DNA of 37,333 nucleotides from an uncultured Desulfobulbaceae bacterium. GTDB lineage: Bacteria; Desulfobacterota; Desulfobulbia; Desulfobulbales; Desulfobulbaceae. Positions 7,814 through 16,348 of this stretch are shown in pieces. Both the position numbers and the translations under genes were made by a program. Location: NCBI GenBank assembly GCA_945787305.1, contig CALZIH010000016.1, positions 1 through 37,333 on the forward strand. Direction: 5' to 3'. The notes beneath the pieces are model-generated. The model had not been told where the DNA came from. It saw only the letters and a list, made by a program, of their open reading frames with translations, and ran no database searches. How positions within the stretch are numbered: position 1 is the stretch's first letter; each line of letters starts with the position of its first letter.

Positions 7814-9403
7814 TTAGAAATACGCCTCAAAGGTCAGGTAAACCTGATTGGCGCTTTCAATCGGATTCATGCCAAAGGCTTGCATTTCGAATTTGTCATC
7901 ATCTAGGTCATACGGTTTGACGTTCCAGTCATATCCGCCGGAATAATTAAAGTCGTAGTACTGCCAGCCAAGACGAATAAAAGTCTTGGCGTACTTGGAG
8001 ATGGCCTCGCCGGTGGGCAGGTCATAGATCAGGTACAACTCATAGGCATTACCGCGGGTTGCCAGTTTGGACATGTACATGTCGTCATGACCAGGGGTAA
8101 ATGCAATCCAGTACTGGGATCCGTAGTTGTACTCGGCGCCGAGTTTCAGGCCGATATTGTCCATGTCGTAACGGATACCGGCATAGACGGAGTAGCCGTC
8201 TTCAGAGCTGGTGTTCGGTCCGGTGGTGCGCATTTGCATACCAACGAAGTCGTTGAAGAATCCGTTGTCGTTCGGGTCGGTCCGACTCCAGCCGCCAGCA
8301 AGAAAATAATTGAAGTTCTGGATCTTATCCATGTAGACGCCTGTGGTGTGGTAGATGTTGCCCAAGTTTTGACGGGCACCAAAACCGGATTGGGCGCCGA
8401 AGGTCTGCTCAATAATCGGATCTTGCCAGTTGGGGTAGCTGAACATGTTGGCAGCGGCAAAAGACTGTAAGTTGATTAAACGATTACCTTTCTTCATGAC
8501 ATCCCAGTCAATGCCGATAAAATCGGTATCACTGAGTCTGTTAACCTGATCGTCACCCTGCAGGCCGTTTTCGAACCCGCGACCATAGCAGATGCGGGCG
8601 CGACCGGTGCCCATGGCCTCTGCGCCCCAGGCATACGCATAGCCCACGGTAATGCCGTCAAAGGGGTAGTCCATATAGACGATCGGCGTGGCCATGCGCT
8701 CTGTACCCATCCGCATGTGCGCAGGCGGACCGTCTGTGGTCGGCCGGCGACCGGCAGATAACCAGATTGGAGCGCCACCGATGTTATTCCAGTTAATAAA
8801 GGCACGGTCAACATACAGGGCGCTGTCCGAAGGGGTTCGAGTGGTGTTGCCGTCAAAAATCGGCATGGATTGGCCGTAGAAAAGTCCGGCTCCGCCAGGA
8901 GTGGACTGCATGCCAAAGGCTTTGTACATTGCCAGTCGGCCTTTAAACTCAAGATTTTCCGTGGCCTTAACGCGCATGTTCAGGCGGAAGCGGTTGGTAA
9001 ACAGGGTGTCATTTTTAAGGTCACCTGTCGAGGCGCCGGCAAAAATCGGCATTCCGTTTGCGTCCATTCCTGCAAGCCCCAGGGGAGTTCCGGTGGAGAA
9101 TACCGTATCGGCATTATAGTAATCCAACCGAGTTCGGAAATCACCATAGAACTTAAAGCGGGCAGCAAGATCCCAGGATTCTGATTTTTCTTCCAGCATC
9201 TCATCCATGTCATCGACTTTATCACCATACTCGGTGATTGTCTCATTCTGTCTGGCAAGTTGCGCTTTCAGGGCGTCAAGCTGACGGGATAGTTCGTCAA
9301 TCTTTGAAGTTAAATCCTGCGGGGCTTTGCCGGCGCTGGCAGAAGCTACAGCAGGCAGGGCAATGAGCCCGGCCAGTGCCAGCATGGAAAATTTCTTGAC
9401 CAT
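7814..9403 (-). CDS. DUF3373 family outer-membrane beta-barrel protein
   Basis: This 529-aa protein is exported. Residues 1-23 form a signal peptide (MVKKFSMLALAGLIALPAVASA), followed by a predicted coiled coil at about 29-75 (SKIDELSRQLDALKAQLARQ) as in porins that anchor to the cell wall. The rest has alternating polar/aromatic strands typical of a beta barrel and ends in VYLTFEAYF, with the C-terminal Phe used by the outer-membrane assembly machinery. I recognise it as DUF3373-like, a family common in Desulfobacterota and Campylobacterota with no established substrate. The start has a strong AGGAGG 8 nt before ATG. It is a single-gene unit, with its own terminator at 7754-7787. Confidence 0.85.
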   Translation of the reverse strand: MVKKFSMLALAGLIALPAVASASAGKAPQDLTSKIDELSRQLDALKAQLARQNETITEYGDKVDDMDEMLEEKSESWDLAARFKFYGDFRTRLDYYNADTVFSTGTPLGLAGMDANGMPIFAGASTGDLKNDTLFTNRFRLNMRVKATENLEFKGRLAMYKAFGMQSTPGGAGLFYGQSMPIFDGNTTRTPSDSALYVDRAFINWNNIGGAPIWLSAGRRPTTDGPPAHMRMGTERMATPIVYMDYPFDGITVGYAYAWGAEAMGTGRARICYGRGFENGLQGDDQVNRLSDTDFIGIDWDVMKKGNRLINLQSFAAANMFSYPNWQDPIIEQTFGAQSGFGARQNLGNIYHTTGVYMDKIQNFNYFLAGGWSRTDPNDNGFFNDFVGMQMRTTGPNTSSEDGYSVYAGIRYDMDNIGLKLGAEYNYGSQYWIAFTPGHDDMYMSKLATRGNAYELYLIYDLPTGEAISKYAKTFIRLGWQYYDFNYSGGYDWNVKPYDLDDDKFEMQAFGMNPIESANQVYLTFEAYF

Positions 9404-9426
9404 TCTTCTTCCTCCTAAGTATTATT

Positions 9427-9443
9427 TTCGGGATAGTCCCGAA
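9427..9443 (-). promoter_or_regulatory. Small hairpin in the 5' leader of the DUF3373 gene
   Basis: TTCGGGA and TCCCGAA flank a three-base loop, a perfect 7-bp stem 24 nt upstream of the start codon and just before the ribosome-binding site. It may stabilise the mRNA or be a protein site. The sequence alone does not decide. Confidence 0.3.
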
Positions 9444-9644
9444 TCTACAATTGCCCAGAAACTCTGCTAAAGATAATGGAAATACTCTTAAGTTCGTTGC
9501 TCCCGGACAAGATTTATTTCCCGAAAATTGCATATATATAAAAATTTGTACCGTATTGGCAGGCTGTTGTCAACAGCTTCCATGAAAAAAGTAAAAAAAA
9601 TTGTACCAAAGGTGAGGGTGGGGGAACGAAAGGAGAAAAGGTTA

Positions 9645-9673
9645 CCCCACACAAGCAAAATGCTTATGTGGGG
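9645..9673 (-). terminator. Probable terminator after clpA
   Basis: CCCCACACAAGCA (9645-9657) pairs with TGCTTATGTGGGG (9661-9673) with one mismatch and a three-base loop. On the minus strand a pyrimidine-rich tract follows (ACCTTTTCTCCTTTCG). It lies 20 nt past the shifted-frame end of clpA at 9693, which suggests the original 3' end of the gene is still present. Confidence 0.65.
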
Positions 9674-9715
9674 CAATCGGGTATCGGGAGGATTATTCGC
9701 CTGGGAAGCGAAAGG

Positions 9716-11821
9716 TCATTGTGTTGTTTTTACGGCCAATCCGGGTGTCAGGCTGATTTGTACTTTTTTCTCCGAGAGTTGTTCCTGCAGTTCGCGGATC
9801 ATCTTGTCGACAACTTTTTCTACCGTTTCCGGTTCGAGTCTGTTGAAGGTGATGGTCGAATCCAGCCGATTCCTGAATTCGGGTGAAAAAAGATTCTTCA
9901 GAGCCTTTTGTTCTTTCCCGGAAGAATCGCCGAGAAAGCCTATGGCTCGTTCACTCATCTCCCGTGCCCCCGCATTGGTCGTCATGATCAGTATGACATT
10001 GCGAAAATCTGCCCGTCGACCGCTGTTATCGGTCAACGTAGAGTGATCCATAACCTGCAGCAGGATGGAGAAGACATCGGGATGCGCCTTTTCGATCTCA
10101 TCAAGGAGGAGTACGCTATAGGGATGTTTACGGATGGCATCGGTAAGCAGGCCGCCTTGTTCAAATCCGATGTATCCCGGGGGGGCTCCAATAAGCCGGG
10201 CAACGGCATGCTTTTCCATGTATTCGCTCATGTCAAAGCGTTCAAAGTTCACGTTCAACGCCGATGCAAGTTGCCTGGCCACTTCTGTCTTGCCGACACC
10301 GGTTGGTCCGGCAAAGAGAAAAGAACCGGTTGGCGAGGTGGGGTTGCCAAGGCCTGCGCGTGAACGTTTCACAGCTTTGACCAAGCTTTCAATTGCATTG
10401 TTTTGTCCAAAAATATATGACTTGAGTTCGTTGTCCAGGCCTCGCAGTTCGTCGATGTCGTTGCCGTTTTTTGTGGAAACCGGAACCCTGGCCATTTTAG
10501 AGACAATACGTTCAATGTCGCGGACACTCACTGTCCGTCCTGTTTTGTTTGCAAGTCGAAACGAAGCACCCACTTCATCCATGACATCAATGGCCTTGTC
10601 TGGCAGGTAGCGGTCGTTGAGGTAGCGGTCGGCAAGCTCAACCGTTGACTGAATGGCTGGTTTTGAATACTTTATCTGGTGGTGTTCTTCGTATCTGGAC
10701 TGCAGCCCTCGGAGAATACCGCAGGTGTCGGCAATGGAGGGCTCTTCAATGTCGATTTTCTGGAATCGTCGTGACAGGGCCCGGTCTTTTTCAATATGGT
10801 TTTTATATTCTTCATAGGTGGTTGAACCGATACAACGGATAGTTCCTGCCTGTAATGAAGGTTTGAGCAGGTTGGAGGCATCCATGGAGCCACCGCTGGT
10901 GGCACCGGCCCCGACAATGGTGTGCATCTCATCAATAAAGAGGATCGCATTGTCTTTTTCTTCAATGGCGCCGATGACATCCTTAAGGCGTTTTTCAAAA
11001 TCACCGCGGTATTTGGTGCCGGCCACCAGAGTGCCCATATCCAGCATGTAAATTTCGGTACCGCTGAGGAGGTCGGGCACCAGTTTTTTGCGATCAACCG
11101 TTTCTTGTTGCCTGGTTTCTGTATCCTCAAAGATGCGCAGTGCCAAGCCCTCGGCCATTGCTGTTTTGCCGACACCGGGTTCTCCGACCAAAAGAGGGTT
11201 GTTTTTTTTGCGACGACAAAGAACCTGCATCATTCGCTGCAATTCCTGGTCCCGACCTATGAGTGGATCAATGGTGCCCTCGGCCGCCCGTTCGGAAAAG
11301 TTAACGGTGAACTCTTCCAGAGGGTCTGTCTTGGTTTTTTGTTTTTTCTGTTTCGGTCTTTGCGGTGCCTGACGGAGCGGTTCTTTCTGCAGGCTCTCCG
11401 GGATATTGTGGGAGATGTATTCCACTACTTCGAGCCTCCCTATTCCTTCGGTACCGAGGAAATAAACCGCATGGGATTCAGACTCGGTAAAGATGGAAAC
11501 CAGGACGTCTCCAGTATCCACTTGTTTTTTACCGCAACTCTGCACATGGTTAACCGCCCGTTGCAGGACCCTGTTGAAGGCAATGGTCTGGGCGGGTTCG
11601 CCTTCCTCGTTTTTCAAGATTGGCATACTGCCGGAGAAGAAGCGTTCCAGCCGTTCCTTGAGGTTATCGTTGTTGCCACCGCATTTGTCTATTATGTGGC
11701 GGGCCAGATCATCGTGGAGCAGTCCGTAGAGCATATGTTCCACGGTGACATATTCGTGTCGGTGTGTTTTTGCTTCCTTTATCGCTTTGATAAGGGCCAG
11801 CTCAAGTTCTCTGCTAAGCAT
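9716..11821 (-). CDS. clpA: ClpA, ATP-binding subunit of the Clp protease, C-terminally disrupted
   Basis: This AAA+ unfoldase feeds substrates to ClpP. The start is taken at the ATG at 11821 because MLSRELELALIKAIKEA matches the family N-terminus; an upstream start at 11863 would overlap clpS. In the resulting 701-aa protein the Clp-N domain is followed by D1 with GEPGVGKT (213-220) and FIDEMHT, and by D2 with GPTGVGKT (505-512) and LLLDEIEKA. The end is abnormal. After QEQLSEKKVQISLTP the normal D2 small domain, including the sensor-2 GAR motif, is absent and the frame stops after GLAVKTTQ. In another frame GRKNNTMTFRFPGE ends at 9693 and looks like the original ClpA C-terminus. About 50 residues therefore seem deleted, with a frame change. 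ATP hydrolysis by D2 is expected to be impaired. Confidence 0.9.
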   Translation of the reverse strand: MLSRELELALIKAIKEAKTHRHEYVTVEHMLYGLLHDDLARHIIDKCGGNNDNLKERLERFFSGSMPILKNEEGEPAQTIAFNRVLQRAVNHVQSCGKKQVDTGDVLVSIFTESESHAVYFLGTEGIGRLEVVEYISHNIPESLQKEPLRQAPQRPKQKKQKTKTDPLEEFTVNFSERAAEGTIDPLIGRDQELQRMMQVLCRRKKNNPLLVGEPGVGKTAMAEGLALRIFEDTETRQQETVDRKKLVPDLLSGTEIYMLDMGTLVAGTKYRGDFEKRLKDVIGAIEEKDNAILFIDEMHTIVGAGATSGGSMDASNLLKPSLQAGTIRCIGSTTYEEYKNHIEKDRALSRRFQKIDIEEPSIADTCGILRGLQSRYEEHHQIKYSKPAIQSTVELADRYLNDRYLPDKAIDVMDEVGASFRLANKTGRTVSVRDIERIVSKMARVPVSTKNGNDIDELRGLDNELKSYIFGQNNAIESLVKAVKRSRAGLGNPTSPTGSFLFAGPTGVGKTEVARQLASALNVNFERFDMSEYMEKHAVARLIGAPPGYIGFEQGGLLTDAIRKHPYSVLLLDEIEKAHPDVFSILLQVMDHSTLTDNSGRRADFRNVILIMTTNAGAREMSERAIGFLGDSSGKEQKALKNLFSPEFRNRLDSTITFNRLEPETVEKVVDKMIRELQEQLSEKKVQISLTPGLAVKTTQ

Positions 11822-11838
11822 AATACCTATCGATTGGT

Positions 11839-12156
11839 TCAGCTCACCTGTTCCAGTGAGCATTTCAGCGGGTACTGATTTTTACGGGCTAGGCGGTGAA
11901 CAGCAGCCACCTTTGTTTCGCCGATTTCACGGGTGTACACTCCGGCAATCCCTTGCCCCTGATGGTGTACGTTGAGCATTATTTGCGTTGCCTCATCAGT
12001 ACTTTTTTTGAAGATTTCTTCCAGGATCATGACAACAAAGTCCATTGTTGTATAATCGTCATTGTGGAGGAGCACTTTGTAAAGGGGTGGCTCCTGCAGC
12101 TCTTCTCTATCGTCGGTCAGCGTTTCTAGTTGCTGGTTTGCCTTGTTCTTTGCCAT
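11839..12156 (-). CDS. clpS: ClpS, N-end-rule adaptor of ClpA
   Basis: This 105-aa adaptor brings N-degron substrates to ClpA. The core is canonical: PPLYKVLLHNDDYTTMDFVV contains the conserved NDD that forms the amino-terminal binding pocket, followed by the helix VMILEEIFKKS and the HHQGQGIAGVYTREIGETK segment. The flexible N-terminus (first about 20 residues) is the part that engages ClpA. It stops 17 nt before the chosen clpA start, the usual clpS-clpA order. ClpS is intact while its partner is damaged. Confidence 0.95.
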   Translation of the reverse strand: MAKNKANQQLETLTDDREELQEPPLYKVLLHNDDYTTMDFVVMILEEIFKKSTDEATQIMLNVHHQGQGIAGVYTREIGETKVAAVHRLARKNQYPLKCSLEQVS

Positions 12157-12193
12157 TGTGGTTGATCTGTACTGTTAACAAAATACTCTTACT

Positions 12194-12256
12194 TTACGTG
12201 TGTCGTGCATTATCTGTGGTTTCAGGGGTGTTGGTGGAGATCGCAGTGACCTGCAT
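12194..12256 (-). CDS. Possible 20-aa leader ORF upstream of clpS
   Basis: A 20-codon ORF starting MQVTAISTNTPETT has AGAGGGAGAT placed a few bases before its ATG and ends 37 nt before clpS. It resembles no protein I know. It could be a leader peptide or chance; the purine-rich ribosome-binding site is the only support. Confidence 0.25.
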   Translation of the reverse strand: MQVTAISTNTPETTDNARHT

Positions 12257-12335
12257 ATCTATCTCCCTCTATTGTAATGCTCTCTCCTGATTTTGCAAGG
12301 CCACAATAAAATGGAAAACGTACAATTTAACTGTG

Positions 12336-13742
12336 TCAACGGTATTTTTGAGAATGATTTCCCTCTGTTTTCCCTTGATCATTGAGAGGTGTCAGCATGC
12401 TGATGAGGAGGTGATGGAGAACGGTTATCGGCTCGACCATTGAGCCTTTTAAACGCATCTCAGCTTCGAGAATCTGTTGCAGCCAATGGGTAAGCACTAC
12501 AATGGGGAAGGATGCAGCTGTTTTAAACTGCATGAAGACGGCATAGGGGTGACCGCTCAGCTCCTGTTTCCAGCGCTGCTGCTCTTTGAGTTTCGACAGG
12601 CATTGCTTTTGAAAAACATTTGCCTGCATGCCACTGCTGTACCCGTATTCAGGTTGTTCCTGGAGGGACTTGAACAGGAGCAGCGTGCGGACGTAGTTAC
12701 GAAGGGTTGCTACGATGGCAAGTGGATGAATGGAGTTTTCCACCAGACGGGCACTGATGACAAGAGATTGGCCAAGTTGCTTTTTGCCGATGGCTCCTGT
12801 GAGTTCAAACAGTGCCTCCTGCCTGGTGCGGCCGACAACGGCATCAAGATCTTTCCGGGTAATTCGATCACGATCACCAATGGATAAGCAGAGTTTTTCT
12901 GTCTCCATAACGATGGCAACCGGATGAAAACCGACCCGGTCCAAGAGTTGCTCGATTACTCCACCATCCATGCTTTTTCGCATGTCTTTCAACGTTGCGG
13001 CCACAAGTTCCTGGAGCACTGATTTCTGGGCCTTTTGGGCACTGCTGCTCGCCCCTTGTTCAACGCTTAAATCGATTACCGCGTGGTGTTCTTTGATATA
13101 TTTATACAGCCGTTTTCGTTTGTCCACCTCTTCGGCAAGCAGGAGGAGGAAATTGTTATCTGGAATACCGGTCTCCAGAGTTTTCTGTAGCAAGATGGCG
13201 GGATCATCGGTTTGCGTTCCAGCAACAGGTTTGCCTGAGGTCGCGGCAGTATTCAGAAGAGGTGTTGTCCAGGAAAGTTCGCCACCCGGGTGGGCAAAGT
13301 CAAAGTGTTTTTTCCATTCCCTGCTACTGAGCCGGGCCGGGTTGCTGTCGGGATTGTCCGGCTCCAGGCCACCGGCGGTAAGCATCGCAACAAGATTGCG
13401 CGTGGCCGCCTCGGTTTTGTTCTCTGAGTGGGCCTTGAGAGCCCGTTTCCAGAGAGATTGGGCCACCTTTTTTGAGTGAAAAAGGCGGGTGTCGCTGACC
13501 CTGTAAATTTGGCGGCCGGGCAGGAGGCTGAAACTCCGGAGTTTGGAAATGGTCCGTGCCGGATCTTCTTCATCACCATCCACCGTGTGGACCGTGCCGC
13601 CACTTTGTAGGAGGGTTTCTTCCAGGTTGCCTGCGCTTTGCCTGGACAAAAAACGGTCACCGATAACCAGATATACCTTGGGCGGTTTTGTTTCCACCAC
13701 CTTGAAAAGGGTAGGTAGTTTGTCTCTGGTATATACCGCCAT
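12336..13742 (-). CDS. holA: DNA polymerase III delta subunit
   Basis: The delta subunit opens the beta clamp within the clamp loader. The N-terminal PPKVYLVIGDRFLSRQ and the later GVIEQLLDRVGFHPVAIVMETEKLCL and ITRKDLDAVVGRTRQEALFEL match the family, with the C-terminal helical domain (HPLAIVATLRNYVRTLLLF). At 468 aa it is about 120 residues longer than E. coli HolA. The extra length is a hydrophilic insert at about residues 105-200, rich in Asn, Asp and Ser. ATG start, with GGAGGTGATG lying in the end of the upstream gene, only 6 nt away, which indicates translational coupling. Confidence 0.88.
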   Translation of the reverse strand: MAVYTRDKLPTLFKVVETKPPKVYLVIGDRFLSRQSAGNLEETLLQSGGTVHTVDGDEEDPARTISKLRSFSLLPGRQIYRVSDTRLFHSKKVAQSLWKRALKAHSENKTEAATRNLVAMLTAGGLEPDNPDSNPARLSSREWKKHFDFAHPGGELSWTTPLLNTAATSGKPVAGTQTDDPAILLQKTLETGIPDNNFLLLLAEEVDKRKRLYKYIKEHHAVIDLSVEQGASSSAQKAQKSVLQELVAATLKDMRKSMDGGVIEQLLDRVGFHPVAIVMETEKLCLSIGDRDRITRKDLDAVVGRTRQEALFELTGAIGKKQLGQSLVISARLVENSIHPLAIVATLRNYVRTLLLFKSLQEQPEYGYSSGMQANVFQKQCLSKLKEQQRWKQELSGHPYAVFMQFKTAASFPIVVLTHWLQQILEAEMRLKGSMVEPITVLHHLLISMLTPLNDQGKTEGNHSQKYR

Positions 13743-13748
13743 GACAGT

Positions 13749-16271
13749 TTACATCACCTCCGGACAAAGCGTATCCTGAACCATGGCCTCGTGAACACGG
13801 TCCAGCTCTTCCCCTTTTTTGTCTTCGTCAATAAGCTTGTGCAGGATGGCTGTCAATGATCCCGGTTGAAGATAGTCCTGGCCGCGTCCCCCTTGAAAAA
13901 TATAAGCGGACTTATCTGCAACCGTTTTCCAGGAGATCGTTGCCGGGTTGCCGGCAATGACTTCAAAGAAATTTTTATTGTACGGGTCGTTGATAATGGC
14001 CATGCCGGTGCCAATAGTGGCCAGAATGTCAATTCTGCCCCGAAATAATCGGGTCAGCCGGGTATAGGCCTTAACGCCGCCACAAGAACCAAGGCTGAAG
14101 AAGCGTTGTTTTGAATCGAGGTCGTCATTGGTAATTGTCTGCTCGCGGATCGATTTAATAAGGGGGTCGGTGATCTGTTCGGATCGCCAGTAACTGTGTC
14201 CCCTTTGGGCAAACATCTCATCACCGCCCTGAAGAAAACGTCCGAGAAGCTGCTGTTGCATCTTTTCGCCGGCATAGATGTATTGGGCATGACTGATGGT
14301 CAACCCGTTCAACTGCTTTGTAAAGGCCACCGAAAAATGGTTGCGCTGCATGGCCGAAAATAATCTTGGCAGACCATTGCCGGGGTTCTTTGCGGCCGCA
14401 TCTATGAGACGGCCCACTTCACGGCGTTTGCTGCCGGATAATGGTGAAAGAGTGTACTGCTCCGAAAACCTGGGTTGATATCCACTGCGGAGCAGGGTGC
14501 GGGCGTTTGAGAAAAAGGATTTTCGTCCGTCGTCATCGGGATGAAAAATCGATACCGAACTCAACCGGCCGTCTTCCTTCCACTGGACAAAAGGGGTTCG
14601 TTGATAGCAGCTGAGGTCGATGGCACCTCTACGAACGATCAGGCGGGTAATCAGGACCCGGTCACGAGTTGCAAGTAGTTCCGGATACTCCTGCAGGTAA
14701 TATTGGAGAATGACACTGATGAGTCGAGAAAATGTTGAGGCGTCCTTGTCGGCCTCCTGGCTCATTTTTTCAATCAGATAGGTTCGGGCATCGGGCTGCA
14801 ATACCTTGAGCAGGTGCACAAAGGTTGCGGAAAACAGAAGGATCGAGTCTTCATTTTTAAAGGCCGAGGCGGCGACCAGGTTGAGGATCTGCTTCTGCCT
14901 GTTTTCATCTTCCGGGAAAAAGGTGGTGATTTTTCCTTTCTGAGCCAAGCTGACAATAAAACTGGAAACCAGCATATTGTCTGGGTCAATGACCTTGATA
15001 AAGGCCAGCAGGTCATCGTGGTGGTTGGCAAGAATTCTTTTTTTCAGTATGGGAACCAGGATATCACGGAAAGAGGAGTCGTACAGTTCACTCCCCTGGG
15101 AAAGGAGGGCGTAGATGTTGGCTGAACTCATATCGCGGGCAGTCTGGACCCGGTCGGCAGATGTCGCCTTACGCAGAATGCTGATCATGGCCGTCCTGTT
15201 ATTTGCCGACATGGCGGGGTAAAATTTTTTACCATAGGTAAATTGTATCTGATTTGAAAGTTTCTTAAAGCGTGCATAGAGTTCTTTTTTATTCTGCCTT
15301 TTAAGTTGCGCTTCCGATATTTCAAAACCGAATCGGTCGGTGATGGCATGGAGATTGTTGATCTTCCAAATCAGCTCTTCGCCACCGTCGTAAAAAGCCT
15401 GAAGAAGGGCTTTTTTATGTTCATCATCCAGGCGGTAATATTGGGCTTCCTGCACCTCGGACGGCAGGGCGAAATAGCGGATAATCCAGAGCCAACCATC
15501 GATACGGTTCATTTCTTCCTGTTTGAACAGGTTGTGGGCATTCCAGGCATCCTCCTGGCGCAGTTGTCTCAACAGGAGAAGGGAGTCGAGTATGGTTTCC
15601 GAATTCATGTCCTTTATCCTGGCATAGCTGTCGGCGGCCCTTGCCTGATGATCAACAAGGCGTGCCAGAGTCATCATGCCATCCAAGGCCTTGACGGCAT
15701 CCATATCTTTAATGGTCATGAATCCTTCAACTGCCCTGTTATTGGCATCCTGGAGACCGTTAAGCAATGGAATAGTCGTCAGTGAGTGCGTTGGCGAAAT
15801 ATCGGGAAGCAGAAGGTAACTGCGAAAGGCCCTCCCGGCTTCGTAACTTAAACCGGCAAATTCCGGTAAGGCCTGAAGGGCGAGGGGAATATCCACTCCT
15901 TTAAGTATGCTCCATTCTTCAAAAGCAAGTACCTGTTCGTAGGAGAAGTCTGTTTTCAGGAGAATTTCCCAAAACTGCCTGATGGACTCGTAGTCAATAC
16001 TGGGCAGCAGGCAGATCTTACGAAAGACTCGCTGGTCGTTGTAACTTAAGGCGCGAATGATCTCCCGGCCATAGTCCAACTGGTCACCGGTTAAACAGAC
16101 TTCCGTGCTGTAGAGGCTGAACGTGTTGCGAGAACTGACATCTGTTAATGGGTACCTCTCGCCTCCTGCAGCAGAAATAACAGTCGCCGGAATCAGAAGG
16201 AATACAAGAAGGTTTAGGATATGTTTGCGGGTTTGTTCAACCCGGTTTACTGTTTTGCGCAAATGTGTCAT
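13749..16271 (-). CDS. Large exported protein of unknown function with a possible caspase-like His/Cys pair
   Basis: I do not recognise this 840-aa protein as a named family. Residues about 18-36 (ILNLLVFLLIPATVISAAG) are a signal peptide after a basic stretch, so it is probably periplasmic. Most of the protein, to about residue 640, looks helical, with repeated motifs such as MTIKDMDAVKALDGMM and YARIKDMNSETILDSL. Near the C-terminus, AQRGHSYW contains H692 and FFSLGSCGG contains C730, each at the end of a hydrophobic or aromatic run. This is the spacing and local pattern of clan CD (caspase/gingipain/CHAT) peptidases. That assignment is inferred. The gene is first in the unit leading to holA and clpSA. 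No good Shine-Dalgarno precedes the ATG, so the start is uncertain. Confidence 0.75.
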   Translation of the reverse strand: MTHLRKTVNRVEQTRKHILNLLVFLLIPATVISAAGGERYPLTDVSSRNTFSLYSTEVCLTGDQLDYGREIIRALSYNDQRVFRKICLLPSIDYESIRQFWEILLKTDFSYEQVLAFEEWSILKGVDIPLALQALPEFAGLSYEAGRAFRSYLLLPDISPTHSLTTIPLLNGLQDANNRAVEGFMTIKDMDAVKALDGMMTLARLVDHQARAADSYARIKDMNSETILDSLLLLRQLRQEDAWNAHNLFKQEEMNRIDGWLWIIRYFALPSEVQEAQYYRLDDEHKKALLQAFYDGGEELIWKINNLHAITDRFGFEISEAQLKRQNKKELYARFKKLSNQIQFTYGKKFYPAMSANNRTAMISILRKATSADRVQTARDMSSANIYALLSQGSELYDSSFRDILVPILKKRILANHHDDLLAFIKVIDPDNMLVSSFIVSLAQKGKITTFFPEDENRQKQILNLVAASAFKNEDSILLFSATFVHLLKVLQPDARTYLIEKMSQEADKDASTFSRLISVILQYYLQEYPELLATRDRVLITRLIVRRGAIDLSCYQRTPFVQWKEDGRLSSVSIFHPDDDGRKSFFSNARTLLRSGYQPRFSEQYTLSPLSGSKRREVGRLIDAAAKNPGNGLPRLFSAMQRNHFSVAFTKQLNGLTISHAQYIYAGEKMQQQLLGRFLQGGDEMFAQRGHSYWRSEQITDPLIKSIREQTITNDDLDSKQRFFSLGSCGGVKAYTRLTRLFRGRIDILATIGTGMAIINDPYNKNFFEVIAGNPATISWKTVADKSAYIFQGGRGQDYLQPGSLTAILHKLIDEDKKGEELDRVHEAMVQDTLCPEVM

Positions 16272-16348
16272 TGTCGGTTGTTTTGTTGTTCATGGGAGTT
16301 TTTAGCCTATCCGTAAACAATGGTCTCCATACCCTTTAGAGGTAAAAT

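Noticed and set aside
10922..11878. A 318-codon open frame on the plus strand
   Set aside because: It is antisense to clpA, whose protein matches its family throughout. The antisense product has no recognisable domain, so it is a shadow frame.
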